The notes under the pieces are model-generated. The model saw only the letters and a list, made by a program, of their open reading frames with translations, made no database searches and was not told the DNA's origin. Source: Sphingobium limneticum (GTDB lineage: Bacteria; Pseudomonadota; Alphaproteobacteria; Sphingomonadales; Sphingomonadaceae). From it: a stretch of DNA of 64,000 nt. Where the stretch lies: NCBI RefSeq assembly GCF_008710155.1, contig NZ_VYPZ01000001.1, positions 186,001 to 250,000 of the forward strand, given 5' to 3'. This document shows, one piece after another, positions 35,238 to 43,765 of this stretch (the stretch's first letter is position 1; each line of letters starts with the position of its first letter). The position numbers and the translations under genes were made by a program.

Positions 35238-37601
35238 TCATTTCGCGGTGGCGGTTCGGGCGGCCTGTGGCGCCGTCAATGCCGGGGGCGTTTCGCCCAG
35301 CAGGTTGAGCGTGAAATAGTCGCGCAGCTTCTTCCAGAAGAAGGGCTGGTAGACGCGATGGGTGGTATTGGGCAGCACGACAAGGTCGACGTCGCGCCCG
35401 GCGTCCATCAAGGCTTTGGCGAGGCGGAAGCTTTCCGTCACCGGCACATTGTCGTCGATGTCGCCATGGATCAGCAGCAGCTTGCCCATCAAATTGCCCG
35501 CGACGGACATATTGCTGTTGCGTTCCCATGTGGCTTCGTCCGGATTGCCCATCGACACTTCGGGCCACCATGTCTTGTCGAGCCGCAGGTCGTGATTGCC
35601 CGAGGAGGAGACGCCGACCGTGAAGAAAGTCGGGCGGCGCAGAACGAAGCGGGCGGTGTCGTATCCGCCGGCCGATCCGCCGAACACGCCGACGCGGGTG
35701 GCATCCATATAGGGATATTTGGCAGCCATCTGTCGAATGAGGGCGATATGATCGTCCAAGCCGACTTCGCCCAGATTCTGATAGGCTGGCAGGCGGAAGG
35801 CCTGCCCGCGGCGCGACGTGCCGGTGCCGTCGATCATCACCACGATCGCGCCGATCTGCGCCACGGCATTGCCGGACACGCGATGGGCGTCGTTCCAGGT
35901 GGCCGGGACGTCGGTCGTGGTCGGGCCGGTATAGACATTGTCGATGATGGGGTAGCTGCGCTTCGTATCGAAGTTCGCCGGGCGGAAGATCATGCCATAG
36001 ATGGGCGTTTTACCGTCCGCTGCGAGGCCCTGAAACGGCTCGGGCGATATGTAGCCCGCTGCGCGCAGGCGCCTGTCATCGGCGGTGGCGAGGTCCATGA
36101 CGATCTTGCCGGTCTGCCCGTCGCGCAGCACGGCGCGGGTAGGGCTGGTCGGGCTGGACATCTGATCGACGATCCATTGGCCGTCGTCGGACAGGGTCGC
36201 GTCATGATCGAGCGGTTCGGGCGTCAGTTCGGTCGGATCGCCGCCGCTCATCGACACGCGATAGAGGGCGCGCCAATAGGGATTGCGCGTCTTCTCGCGG
36301 CCCACGCCGGTGACGATCAACGAGGATTTGTCCCCGGCGACATGATCGACCGACAGGACTTCCCATTCGCCCCGCGTCAGCGATTTTCCACCATCGGGCG
36401 CGTCGGGGGTGACGAGATAGAGCTGCGCCCAGCCGGACCGTTCGGAGATGGAGAGTTCTCCGCCCAAGTCCGGCGCGGGCATGATCATGCTGGATGTGAC
36501 GGTGACGAGCGGCTTGACCGCCTCATGCGCGACGATGCGCGCGGCGCCGGTATCCGGATCGGCCTGATAGACGGCCTGCTGCTTATAGCCGCGTTCGGTC
36601 CACAGGATGCGCGGCTTGCCCTTGATCCAGCCCATGTCGGGCGGCGAGGGATAGAGGATGGATTCGGACGGGATCGCCAGCGGCACGATCTTCGCCTTGC
36701 CCGCCTTCATCGCCTGTTCGATGTCGATGACGAAGCGGGTCGCCTGCGGCAGTTTCTCCGCGCCGGCGAGCGGATAGACATAAGAAAAGCTGCGCGGATA
36801 AAATTCGCCCGGCGGGTTTTGCTGGGTGATGGACAGCTTCTTTACGTCGCGCGTGTCGAGCCGCCAGCTCAGCAAGTAACGGCCGTCGGGCGACCATGCG
36901 CCGGACACGGGCATGTCGGGTTCTTCGGTGCCGGCGCGCAAGATATCGGCCAATTGCGGGATGGAGCGGCCATAGGGCTGCTCGCGCGTACCGTCGGTGG
37001 TGAGGGCGACTTCCTTGCCGCTCTTGATGTCGATCGCGATCAGGTTGAAATTGCGCGCAACGATGCGGAAGCGCCCATCGGGGGAGGGGAGGGAAAGGTC
37101 CTGGGTCTTCTCCTCCATGATCCGCTCCGCCTTGCCGGCGGCGTCCAACGTCCATCGCCCGTCCAGTGCGGCAAAGCGCAGGGTTTTGGTCGCCGGGTCG
37201 TAATCGACTTCGGCGATTTTGGCGGCGTCGATATCGACCGGCTTGCCCGTCGCGGCGTTCAGCGAAGTAAGCAGCGTTGCGGTCGTCGCCACCTGCGTCT
37301 TGGCCAAGGTGGCGAGGTCGACATAGATATAGCTTTGCGCCAGCCGGTTGCCGGTGCGGTAGAGCAGACCCTTCGGCCCATCGACGAAGTGCGGGGCGGC
37401 ATCGGCATTGTCGATCAGGTCGCCTAGGCTCTGGCCGTTGAACTTGTCCGACAGAGCGTAGCGCGCCGCGATGTCGGGCAAGGCCGCCGCCGCCGTGACA
37501 GGACGCGCCATGGCGGGCAGGCCGACGCCGATGGCGCAGACCCCCATGGCGCTGGAGAGAGCCAGCAGGCTGATGCTTTTCGATACAGGGAAACGGACCA
37601 T
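35238..37601 (-). CDS. S9 family peptidase, dipeptidyl-peptidase IV type, exported
   Basis: Prolyl-oligopeptidase family enzyme of 787 residues with a signal peptide ending AMA-RP. The N-terminal beta-propeller (DPPIV_N, about 100-500) is followed by the alpha/beta-hydrolase domain with the triad S643 (GGSAGG), D716 (HGDIDDNV) and H748 (NTTHRVY). DPP4 enzymes release X-Pro or X-Ala dipeptides from the N-terminus. ATG 37601 is chosen over GTG 37607; neither has a strong ribosome site. It is the first gene of the operon DPP4, DUF5695, Svx-like, POT. A POT transporter for the released dipeptides fits well, and extensin-like proteins are rich in proline. Confidence 0.9.
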   Translation of the reverse strand: MVRFPVSKSISLLALSSAMGVCAIGVGLPAMARPVTAAAALPDIAARYALSDKFNGQSLGDLIDNADAAPHFVDGPKGLLYRTGNRLAQSYIYVDLATLAKTQVATTATLLTSLNAATGKPVDIDAAKIAEVDYDPATKTLRFAALDGRWTLDAAGKAERIMEEKTQDLSLPSPDGRFRIVARNFNLIAIDIKSGKEVALTTDGTREQPYGRSIPQLADILRAGTEEPDMPVSGAWSPDGRYLLSWRLDTRDVKKLSITQQNPPGEFYPRSFSYVYPLAGAEKLPQATRFVIDIEQAMKAGKAKIVPLAIPSESILYPSPPDMGWIKGKPRILWTERGYKQQAVYQADPDTGAARIVAHEAVKPLVTVTSSMIMPAPDLGGELSISERSGWAQLYLVTPDAPDGGKSLTRGEWEVLSVDHVAGDKSSLIVTGVGREKTRNPYWRALYRVSMSGGDPTELTPEPLDHDATLSDDGQWIVDQMSSPTSPTRAVLRDGQTGKIVMDLATADDRRLRAAGYISPEPFQGLAADGKTPIYGMIFRPANFDTKRSYPIIDNVYTGPTTTDVPATWNDAHRVSGNAVAQIGAIVVMIDGTGTSRRGQAFRLPAYQNLGEVGLDDHIALIRQMAAKYPYMDATRVGVFGGSAGGYDTARFVLRRPTFFTVGVSSSGNHDLRLDKTWWPEVSMGNPDEATWERNSNMSVAGNLMGKLLLIHGDIDDNVPVTESFRLAKALMDAGRDVDLVVLPNTTHRVYQPFFWKKLRDYFTLNLLGETPPALTAPQAARTATAK

Positions 37602-37674
37602 GCCCACGACTGCGCGCTGCCTATCATTTCAGGAAAGAGGCCGCAGTCATGACCGTAACGAAGCATGGCGTCAA

Positions 37675-37690
37675 TAAGATTATACGATAT
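37675..37690. promoter_or_regulatory. GTATAC-type operator, one good arm, divergent gap
   Basis: TAAGATTATACGATAT has the exact right arm TATACGATAT of the operator family but a poor left arm. It lies between the divergent DPP4 operon (start 37601) and GntR gene (start 37752), a 150-base gap that must hold both promoters. Confidence 0.5.
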
Positions 37691-37751
37691 AAGATCGGTC
37701 TTTTCCCCACAACCTTATCCGTGTAGCGTGGGAAGATAGCGATAGGATTGG

Positions 37752-38513
37752 ATGATCGGCATGAATGACGGGCGGTATGTTCAGGACGGCGCGATCCCTG
37801 TGCCGCCCGTCACGTCGATCGTTACCGGTCGGCTGCACCATATGGTGGCGCACCGGCTGGCGACGCAGATCGTGAGCGGCGCGCTGCCGGTCGGCCATGT
37901 CTTTGCGGCCGAAGTGGATCATGCCGAAAATTTGGGCATATCCCGATCAGTACTACGAGAGGCGTTCCGTATATTGACCGCCAAGGGGCTGGTCAGCAGC
38001 CGGCCCAAGGCGGGCACGAAAGTCAACGAGCGACGCCAATGGAGCATGCTGGACCCCGATGTCCTTGCCTGGCAGATCCAGTCGGAGCCAAGCGAGCAAT
38101 TTCTGCGCGATTTGTTCGAACTGCGCATGATGGTGGAGCCGCAAGCGGCGGAGATGGCGGCGAACCGGCGCAGCGATGGTCAATTGATCGACATGGCCAA
38201 TGCGCTCGACGCGATGGAGCGTTATACGCTGGCGACCGAGAAGGGGCGGGCAGCCGATCAGCGCTTCCACGGATTGCTGATGGAGGCGGCGCAGAACGAG
38301 CTGCTCTTCTCCCTGTCCAGTTCGATCATGTCGGCTATCGCCTGGACCACGGCGACCAAGCAACGGGTGCAGGAGGCGCCGCGCGATCCCATGCCGGAAC
38401 ATCGCGCGCTCTACAAAGAAATCGCCGCGCAGAATCCGCGCCAGGCCCAAAAGGCCATGCGCACTCTGATCGAACTGGCCTTGGCGGACATGCACGTCGC
38501 GTTGCGACGCTAA
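37752..38513 (+). CDS. GntR/FadR-family regulator with FCD domain, second
   Basis: Regulator of 253 residues. The winged helix-turn-helix (about 30-95) contains ENLGISRSVLREAFRIL, and an FCD domain (about 105-245) contains FELRMMVEPQAAEMA and the histidines of RFHGLLM and PEHRALY. AGGA lies 5 bases before the ATG. It stands between the divergent peptidase operon and the GH127 operon. It is a second candidate, with the one at 25686, for the protein that binds the GTATAC palindromes of this region; its ligand may be a sugar acid or a hydroxyproline product. Confidence 0.87.
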   Translation: MIGMNDGRYVQDGAIPVPPVTSIVTGRLHHMVAHRLATQIVSGALPVGHVFAAEVDHAENLGISRSVLREAFRILTAKGLVSSRPKAGTKVNERRQWSMLDPDVLAWQIQSEPSEQFLRDLFELRMMVEPQAAEMAANRRSDGQLIDMANALDAMERYTLATEKGRAADQRFHGLLMEAAQNELLFSLSSSIMSAIAWTTATKQRVQEAPRDPMPEHRALYKEIAAQNPRQAQKAMRTLIELALADMHVALRR

Positions 38514-38543
38514 GGCATGACCGAACAAGTCGGACAATAGGGA

Positions 38544-38584
38544 TTGACAGCATGACCCTTCGCTCTATCGTATAGTATACGATA
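38544..38584 (+). promoter_or_regulatory. Promoter with overlapping palindromic operator before GH127 operon
   Basis: TTGACA (38544-38549), a 16-base gap and TATCGT (38566-38571) form a clear promoter. The 19-base perfect palindrome TATCGTATAGTATACGATA (38566-38584) covers the -10 box. It shares the arm TATACGATA with the other operators but has a one-base centre G. Repression by a GntR/FCD protein is the simplest reading. Confidence 0.72.
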
Positions 38585-38604
38585 TTCGGTAGGAGTGTTT
38601 TGCA

Positions 38605-40974
38605 ATGAAAGCCAATCGTCGCGAGTGGCTGGCAGGGGTCGCTGCCCTTGCCGTCTGCGCCGTCCCGTTCAAGGGGCTGGCCGCGATCGCGCCCCGTATT
38701 CCGTTGCGGGCCAAGCCGCTGCCGCTGACGGATGTGCGGCTGCGCCCGTCCGACTATGCGACCGCGGTGGAAGTGAACATCGCTTATCTCCTCTCGCTCA
38801 GCCCCGACCGTTTCCTGCATAATTTCCGCAAATATGCGGGGCTGGAGCCCAAGGCGCCGATCTATGGCGGCTGGGAATCCGACACCATCGCCGGCCATAC
38901 GCTGGGCCATTATATCACCGCGCTGGTGCTGGGCTGGCAGCAGACGGGCAATGCCGAATGTCGCCGCCGCGCCGACTATATCGTCGATGAGCTCGCATTG
39001 TGTCAGGCGCAACGCAAGGACGGCTATATCGGCGCGCTGGGTCGCAAGACCAAGGACGGCCAGATCGTCGATGGCGAGCAGATTTTCCCCGAAGTGATGA
39101 AGGGTCAGATCAAGTCTGGCGGCTTCGACCTCAATGGCAGCTGGTCGCCGCTCTATACCGTGCACAAATATTTTGCCGGCCTGCTCGACGTCCATGGCGC
39201 CTGGGGCAATGCGAAGGCGCTGACGGTCGTGACAGGCCTGGCCGGCTATTTCGAGACGGTGTTCGCGGCGCTCAACGATGCGCAGATGCAGGAATTGCTG
39301 GGCTGCGAATATGGCGGGCTCAACGACAGCTATGCCGAGCTTTATGCCCGAACCGGCGATGCACGCTGGCTGGCGGTGGCGGAGCGTATCTATGACAAAA
39401 GGGTTCTGGATCCGCTGGTGGCGCAGGAGGACAAGCTGTCCAACTTCCACGCCAATACGCAGGTGCCCAAGCTGATCGGCCTCGCGCGCATCCACGAACT
39501 GACCGGCAAGGACGATCCGGGCCGGGCCGCGCGCTTCTTCTTCGACCGGGTGACGCAGCATCATAGCTATGTCATCGGCGGCAATGCCGATCGCGAATAT
39601 TTCTTTGAACCCGATACGGTCGCGCTGCACCTGACCGAGTCCACCTGCGAACATTGCAACAGCTATAATATGCTGAAGCTGACACGGCATCTGTACGGCT
39701 GGCAACCGGATGGCGCTCTGTTCGACTATTATGAGCGCGCGCACCTCAACCATGTGATGTCCGCGCAGAATCCGGCCAATGCCGGCTTCACCTATATGAC
39801 GCCGATGATGAGCGGCGCGCCGCGCGGCTATTCGCAGCCCGATGAGGACGCCTTCTGGTGCTGCGTCGGGTCCGGCATGGAAAGCCATGCGAAACATGGC
39901 GATTCCATCTATTGGGAGGGTGACGACACGCTGTTCGTCAATCTCTATATCCCGTCCGAAGCGCAGTGGAAGGCGAAGGGCGTGGGCCTGACGCTGGATA
40001 CCGAATATCCGTTCAAGCCGGATATCAAGCTGACGATCGACGCGGTGAAGCAGGGGGCGTTTTCTCTCGCCCTGCGCATTCCTGGCTGGGCCAATGGCCG
40101 TTTCGGGCTGAGCGTCAATGGCGCGCCGGTGTCGGTGACGCCAGCCAATGGCTATGCGGTCGTCACGCGTCGCTGGAAGAAGGGCGATGTGGTGGCATTG
40201 AGCCTGCCGCTGGACCTGCGGCTGGAATCCGCGCCGGGCGCGCCAGACGTCGTGGCGGTGGTGCGCGGGCCGATGGTGATGGCGGCCGACCTTGGCCCGT
40301 CGGAAATGGACTGGACCGGCGTGGAACCGGCTATGGTCGGCGAAGATCCGCTGGCGGCGTTCGCACCGATCGTCTCGGATCGTCCGCGCTATCGCACGCA
40401 GAATATCATCCGCCCGGCGAACCTGGCCTTCGTGCCTTTCTACAGCCAGTATGAACGGCGCAGCGCGGTCTATTTCAAGCGCTTCTCCGAAAGCGCGTGG
40501 AAGACCGAAGAGGCGGCTTTCCTGGCCGAACAGGCGCGGCAGAAGGATCTGGCCGCCCGGTCGATCGACATCATGCATCTGGGCGAAATGCAGCCAGAGC
40601 GCGATCATGCGCTGACGTCGGAATTGAGCTATCCCGCCTCCTATCGCGGACGCAACGGGCGCGATGCGCGATCGGGCGGCTATTTCGAATTCAACATGAA
40701 GGTGAAGCCCGGCCCGCTGCTGTTGCAGGCGACCTATTGGGGTGGCGAACGCAAGCGCAGCTTCGACATCATGGTCGACAATGTGAAGCTGGCGACCCAG
40801 AGCCTGGACAATGACAAGCCGGGCAAGTTCCTGGACGTCGATTATCCGATCCCCGAGGCGCTGACCAAGGGCAAGACCAGCGTGAAGGTCCGCTTCGTTC
40901 CGCATGACCGCAGCTCGGCCGGGCCGGTGTTCGGCGTGCGCCTGTTCACCGCCAAGCCGGCGACGGCTGCATGA
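38605..40974 (+). CDS. GH127-type beta-L-arabinofuranosidase, exported
   Basis: Glycoside hydrolase (DUF1680/GH127 type) of 789 residues. The (alpha/alpha)6 domain has YGGWESDTIAGHTLGHY (about 87-103) and the cysteine/zinc centre of the family: E349 and C351 in CEHCNSYNMLKL, C419 and C420 in FWCCVGSGMESHAK. In the Bifidobacterium enzyme HypBA1 the matching cysteine is the nucleophile that removes beta-L-arabinofuranose from hydroxyproline-linked chains. The N-terminus has a Tat-like NRREWLAG signal. Its stop overlaps the next gene (ATGA). It leads a four-gene operon under a strong operator-promoter. GH127-type enzymes also include other specificities, so the exact sugar is inferred from context. 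Confidence 0.87.
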   Translation: MKANRREWLAGVAALAVCAVPFKGLAAIAPRIPLRAKPLPLTDVRLRPSDYATAVEVNIAYLLSLSPDRFLHNFRKYAGLEPKAPIYGGWESDTIAGHTLGHYITALVLGWQQTGNAECRRRADYIVDELALCQAQRKDGYIGALGRKTKDGQIVDGEQIFPEVMKGQIKSGGFDLNGSWSPLYTVHKYFAGLLDVHGAWGNAKALTVVTGLAGYFETVFAALNDAQMQELLGCEYGGLNDSYAELYARTGDARWLAVAERIYDKRVLDPLVAQEDKLSNFHANTQVPKLIGLARIHELTGKDDPGRAARFFFDRVTQHHSYVIGGNADREYFFEPDTVALHLTESTCEHCNSYNMLKLTRHLYGWQPDGALFDYYERAHLNHVMSAQNPANAGFTYMTPMMSGAPRGYSQPDEDAFWCCVGSGMESHAKHGDSIYWEGDDTLFVNLYIPSEAQWKAKGVGLTLDTEYPFKPDIKLTIDAVKQGAFSLALRIPGWANGRFGLSVNGAPVSVTPANGYAVVTRRWKKGDVVALSLPLDLRLESAPGAPDVVAVVRGPMVMAADLGPSEMDWTGVEPAMVGEDPLAAFAPIVSDRPRYRTQNIIRPANLAFVPFYSQYERRSAVYFKRFSESAWKTEEAAFLAEQARQKDLAARSIDIMHLGEMQPERDHALTSELSYPASYRGRNGRDARSGGYFEFNMKVKPGPLLLQATYWGGERKRSFDIMVDNVKLATQSLDNDKPGKFLDVDYPIPEALTKGKTSVKVRFVPHDRSSAGPVFGVRLFTAKPATAA

Positions 40975-41996
40975 GTGGCATGGTGGCGATGACCCTTGCG
41001 GAGGCTGATGCGCTGGCCCGCACGGTGCTGGAGAGCCGTGGCCTCGCACCCGATCATGCGGCGGCCGTCGCCCGGACGATGGTGGCGGGCGAGCGGGACG
41101 GTTGCGCCTCGCATGGCCTGTACCGCTTGCTGGTCGCGGCCAATTCGATCGAGCGGGGCGTGGTCGTGCCCGATGCCGTGCCGGTGGTGAGCGAGCCGGC
41201 CGCCGCGCTGGTCCGCGTCGATGGCAAGGGTGGTTTTGCCCAATTGCCGTTCGAGCGCGGCCTGCCATTGCTGATCGAGAAGGCGCGCAAGTTCGGCATT
41301 GCCGCCTTGGCGCTCAATAATGTCGTGCATTTCGCTGCGCTCTGGCCGGAGGTCGAAGCGCTGACCGATGCGGGGCTGGTGGGTCTGGCCTTCACGCCCA
41401 GCCATTCGTGGGTCGCGCCGGAAGGCGGAACCAAGCCGGTGTTCGGCACCAACCCGATCGCGTTCGGCTGGCCGCGGCCGGGCGGGCATCCCTTCGTGTT
41501 CGACTTCGCCACCAGCGCGGTGGCGCGGGGCGAGATCGAACTGCATCGTCGCGCGGGCAAGACCATCCCGCCCGAATGGGGCTATGATGCCGAGGGGCAT
41601 CCCTCGATCGATCCCAAGGCAGTGCTCGACGGCGCGATGCGGACGTTCGGCGGGCATAAGGGGTCTGCGCTGGCGGCGATGGTCGAACTGATCGCCGGGC
41701 CGCTGATCGGCGACATGACCAGCGCGGAGTCGATGGCGGCTGATGAGGGCCGTATGGGATCGCCGATCGGCGGCGAACTGGTGATCGCGATCGATCCGGC
41801 CGGCTTCCTGGGCGCCAGCGTCGAGGATCATCTGGGCCGGGCCGAAGAGATGTTCGGTGCGATCACCGGGCAGGGCGCGCGTCTGCCCGGATCGCGGCGC
41901 TATGTCGCGCGGGCGAAATCGGATGCGGACGGCGTGCGCATCCCGGCGCAACTCCACCAAGATATATTGGCATTGCTGGAAGGGGAAATGGCGTGA
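40971..41996 (+). CDS. Ldh2/malate-lactate dehydrogenase family oxidoreductase
   Basis: NAD(P)-dependent enzyme of 341 residues in the family that includes malate and ureidoglycolate dehydrogenases and delta1-pyrroline-2-carboxylate / delta1-piperideine-2-carboxylate reductase. Family features are ASHGLYRL (the usual SHG motif), GTNPIAFGWP, FDFATSAVARG and GGHKGSALAAMVE. No signal peptide, so cytoplasmic. It is coupled to GH127 by ATGA and to the next gene by GTGA. Given the hydroxyproline genes nearby, reduction of pyrroline-2-carboxylate to L-proline is an attractive role, but the sugar-enzyme neighbours leave a sugar-acid dehydrogenase possible. Confidence 0.83.
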   Translation: MSGMVAMTLAEADALARTVLESRGLAPDHAAAVARTMVAGERDGCASHGLYRLLVAANSIERGVVVPDAVPVVSEPAAALVRVDGKGGFAQLPFERGLPLLIEKARKFGIAALALNNVVHFAALWPEVEALTDAGLVGLAFTPSHSWVAPEGGTKPVFGTNPIAFGWPRPGGHPFVFDFATSAVARGEIELHRRAGKTIPPEWGYDAEGHPSIDPKAVLDGAMRTFGGHKGSALAAMVELIAGPLIGDMTSAESMAADEGRMGSPIGGELVIAIDPAGFLGASVEDHLGRAEEMFGAITGQGARLPGSRRYVARAKSDADGVRIPAQLHQDILALLEGEMA

Positions 41997-43765
41997 CGAT
42001 CTTTGGCGGCCGGACCTGGTTGCTCGCAGGCGCGGCGTTCATCAGCCTGGCGACGCCCATGGCGCAGGCACAAGCAGGCGCCCAGTCCGCCGATCAGGCG
42101 TTCGAGGCGATCTATACGGCCGAATATGACTGGCGCCAGAAACAGTCCGGTCCCAGCGAGGATGGTCCCAAGGATCAGGCGCTGGCCCTGCCCGACGTCG
42201 GCCCCAAGGCGCAGGCCGCCCGGCTGGCACGTTGGGAGCAGGTCGAAAAGCAGCTGGCGGCGATCAAGGTCGATCAGCTGACCCCTGAGCAACGGATCAA
42301 CTTCGCGGTCTATAAGGGGCAGATCGACGCGATGCTCGCCGAGCAACGTTATCGCGACTATGAGAAGCCGTTGAACGCCGACACCAGCTTCTGGGGCGAT
42401 CTGGCCGGATGGGCACGGGAACCGTTGCGCGACGAGGCGGGCGCAAGGCGCTATATCGCGATGCTGCGCGACATTCCGCGCTATTATGACCAGCAGATCG
42501 CGAATATGCGGGCCGGCCTGAAGCGTGGCTTCACCCCGGCGCAGATCACGCTGCAAGGGCGCGATATCGGCGTCGAGCAGGTTGCCAAGGCGAAGAGCGT
42601 GGAGGAGAATCCCTTCTACGCGCCATTCAAGACATTGCCCGCGACCATCCCCGCCGATGTGCAGGCCAAGTTGAAGGCCGAAGCGCAGGCGGCGATTACG
42701 CAGGCCGCCGTGCCGGCGCATCAGACGTTGCTGACCTTCCTGCGGCAGGACTATATTCCCGGCGCGCGCAAGGATCTGGCGGCCTATACACTGCCCGACG
42801 GCAAGGCCTATTATCAGTCCAAGATCCGCGAATTCGTGACCCTCGACAAAAGTCCGGCGCAGATTCACCAGATCGGCCTCAATGAAATGACGCGCATCCG
42901 GGGCCAGATGGGCGAGGTCATGCGGCAGGTCGACTTCAAGGGCGACCTGCCCGCCTTCCTGACCTTCCTGCGCACCGATCCGCAATTCTATGCCAAGACG
43001 CCGCAAAAATTGCTCAACCGCGCGGCGTGGATCGCCAAGACGTTCGACGGCAAGGCATCGCAATATTTCGGCCGCATGCCGCGCATGCGTTTCGCGATCA
43101 AGCCGGTGCCGGACGATATCGCGCCCTTCTACACCGGCGGGCGCGGCGGGCCGGGCATCTATCTGGTCAACACCTATGACCTGCCATCGCGCCCCTTCTA
43201 CTCGCAGGTCGCGCTGACCCTGCATGAAAGCGCACCGGGCCATGCGATGCAGATGCCGCTGGCGGCGGAGAATAAGGCGCTGCCCGCCTTCCGCCGCGAC
43301 ACCTATCTGTCCGCCTATGGCGAGGGCTGGGCGCTCTATTGCGAGGCGCTGGGCGAGGATATGGGCATGTATGAAACGCCCTATGATCGCTTCGGCATGC
43401 TGAGCTATCAGGCATGGCGCGCGTCGCGGCTGGTGGTGGATACCGGCATCCATGCGATGGGCTGGACCCGCAAACAGGCGCAGGACTATCTGCACGACAA
43501 TACCGCGCTGTCTGAGCATGAGATCGAGACGGAGGTGGACCGCTACATCGCCTGGCCGGGACAGGCATTGTCCTATTATATGGGCGAGCTGGCATTCGTC
43601 GATGCGCGCAGGAAGGCCGAGAAGGCATTGGGCGCGAAGTTCAATATCCGCGCCTTCCATGATGCGGTGTTGGCGCTGGGCGCGGTGCCGCTGCCGGTCA
43701 TCGACCAGCGTGTCGATCAGTTGATCGCCGATGGCGGCAAGGGGCCCTATCCCGATGAAGAATAA
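41993..43765 (+). CDS. DUF885 protein, probable exported metallopeptidase
   Basis: Protein of 590 residues with a signal peptide ending AQA-QA. DUF885 features are LHESAPGHAMQ (near residue 411), which resembles a zinc-binding HExxxH arrangement, and YGEGWALYCEALGEDMGMY shortly after, which would give a further acidic ligand. Family members are thought to be peptidases of alpha-helical thermolysin-like fold; direct evidence is thin. The GTG start overlaps the previous stop. Lying between an oxidoreductase and a GH43 enzyme in a sugar operon, it probably trims the deglycosylated peptide. Confidence 0.83.
   Translation: MTIFGGRTWLLAGAAFISLATPMAQAQAGAQSADQAFEAIYTAEYDWRQKQSGPSEDGPKDQALALPDVGPKAQAARLARWEQVEKQLAAIKVDQLTPEQRINFAVYKGQIDAMLAEQRYRDYEKPLNADTSFWGDLAGWAREPLRDEAGARRYIAMLRDIPRYYDQQIANMRAGLKRGFTPAQITLQGRDIGVEQVAKAKSVEENPFYAPFKTLPATIPADVQAKLKAEAQAAITQAAVPAHQTLLTFLRQDYIPGARKDLAAYTLPDGKAYYQSKIREFVTLDKSPAQIHQIGLNEMTRIRGQMGEVMRQVDFKGDLPAFLTFLRTDPQFYAKTPQKLLNRAAWIAKTFDGKASQYFGRMPRMRFAIKPVPDDIAPFYTGGRGGPGIYLVNTYDLPSRPFYSQVALTLHESAPGHAMQMPLAAENKALPAFRRDTYLSAYGEGWALYCEALGEDMGMYETPYDRFGMLSYQAWRASRLVVDTGIHAMGWTRKQAQDYLHDNTALSEHEIETEVDRYIAWPGQALSYYMGELAFVDARRKAEKALGAKFNIRAFHDAVLALGAVPLPVIDQRVDQLIADGGKGPYPDEE

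Noticed and set aside
38335..41268. A 977-codon open frame on the minus strand opposite GH127
   Set aside because: It spans the ends of three real genes, shows no family motif and has low-complexity Arg/Pro-rich ends. GH127 on the plus strand has the full catalytic centre.
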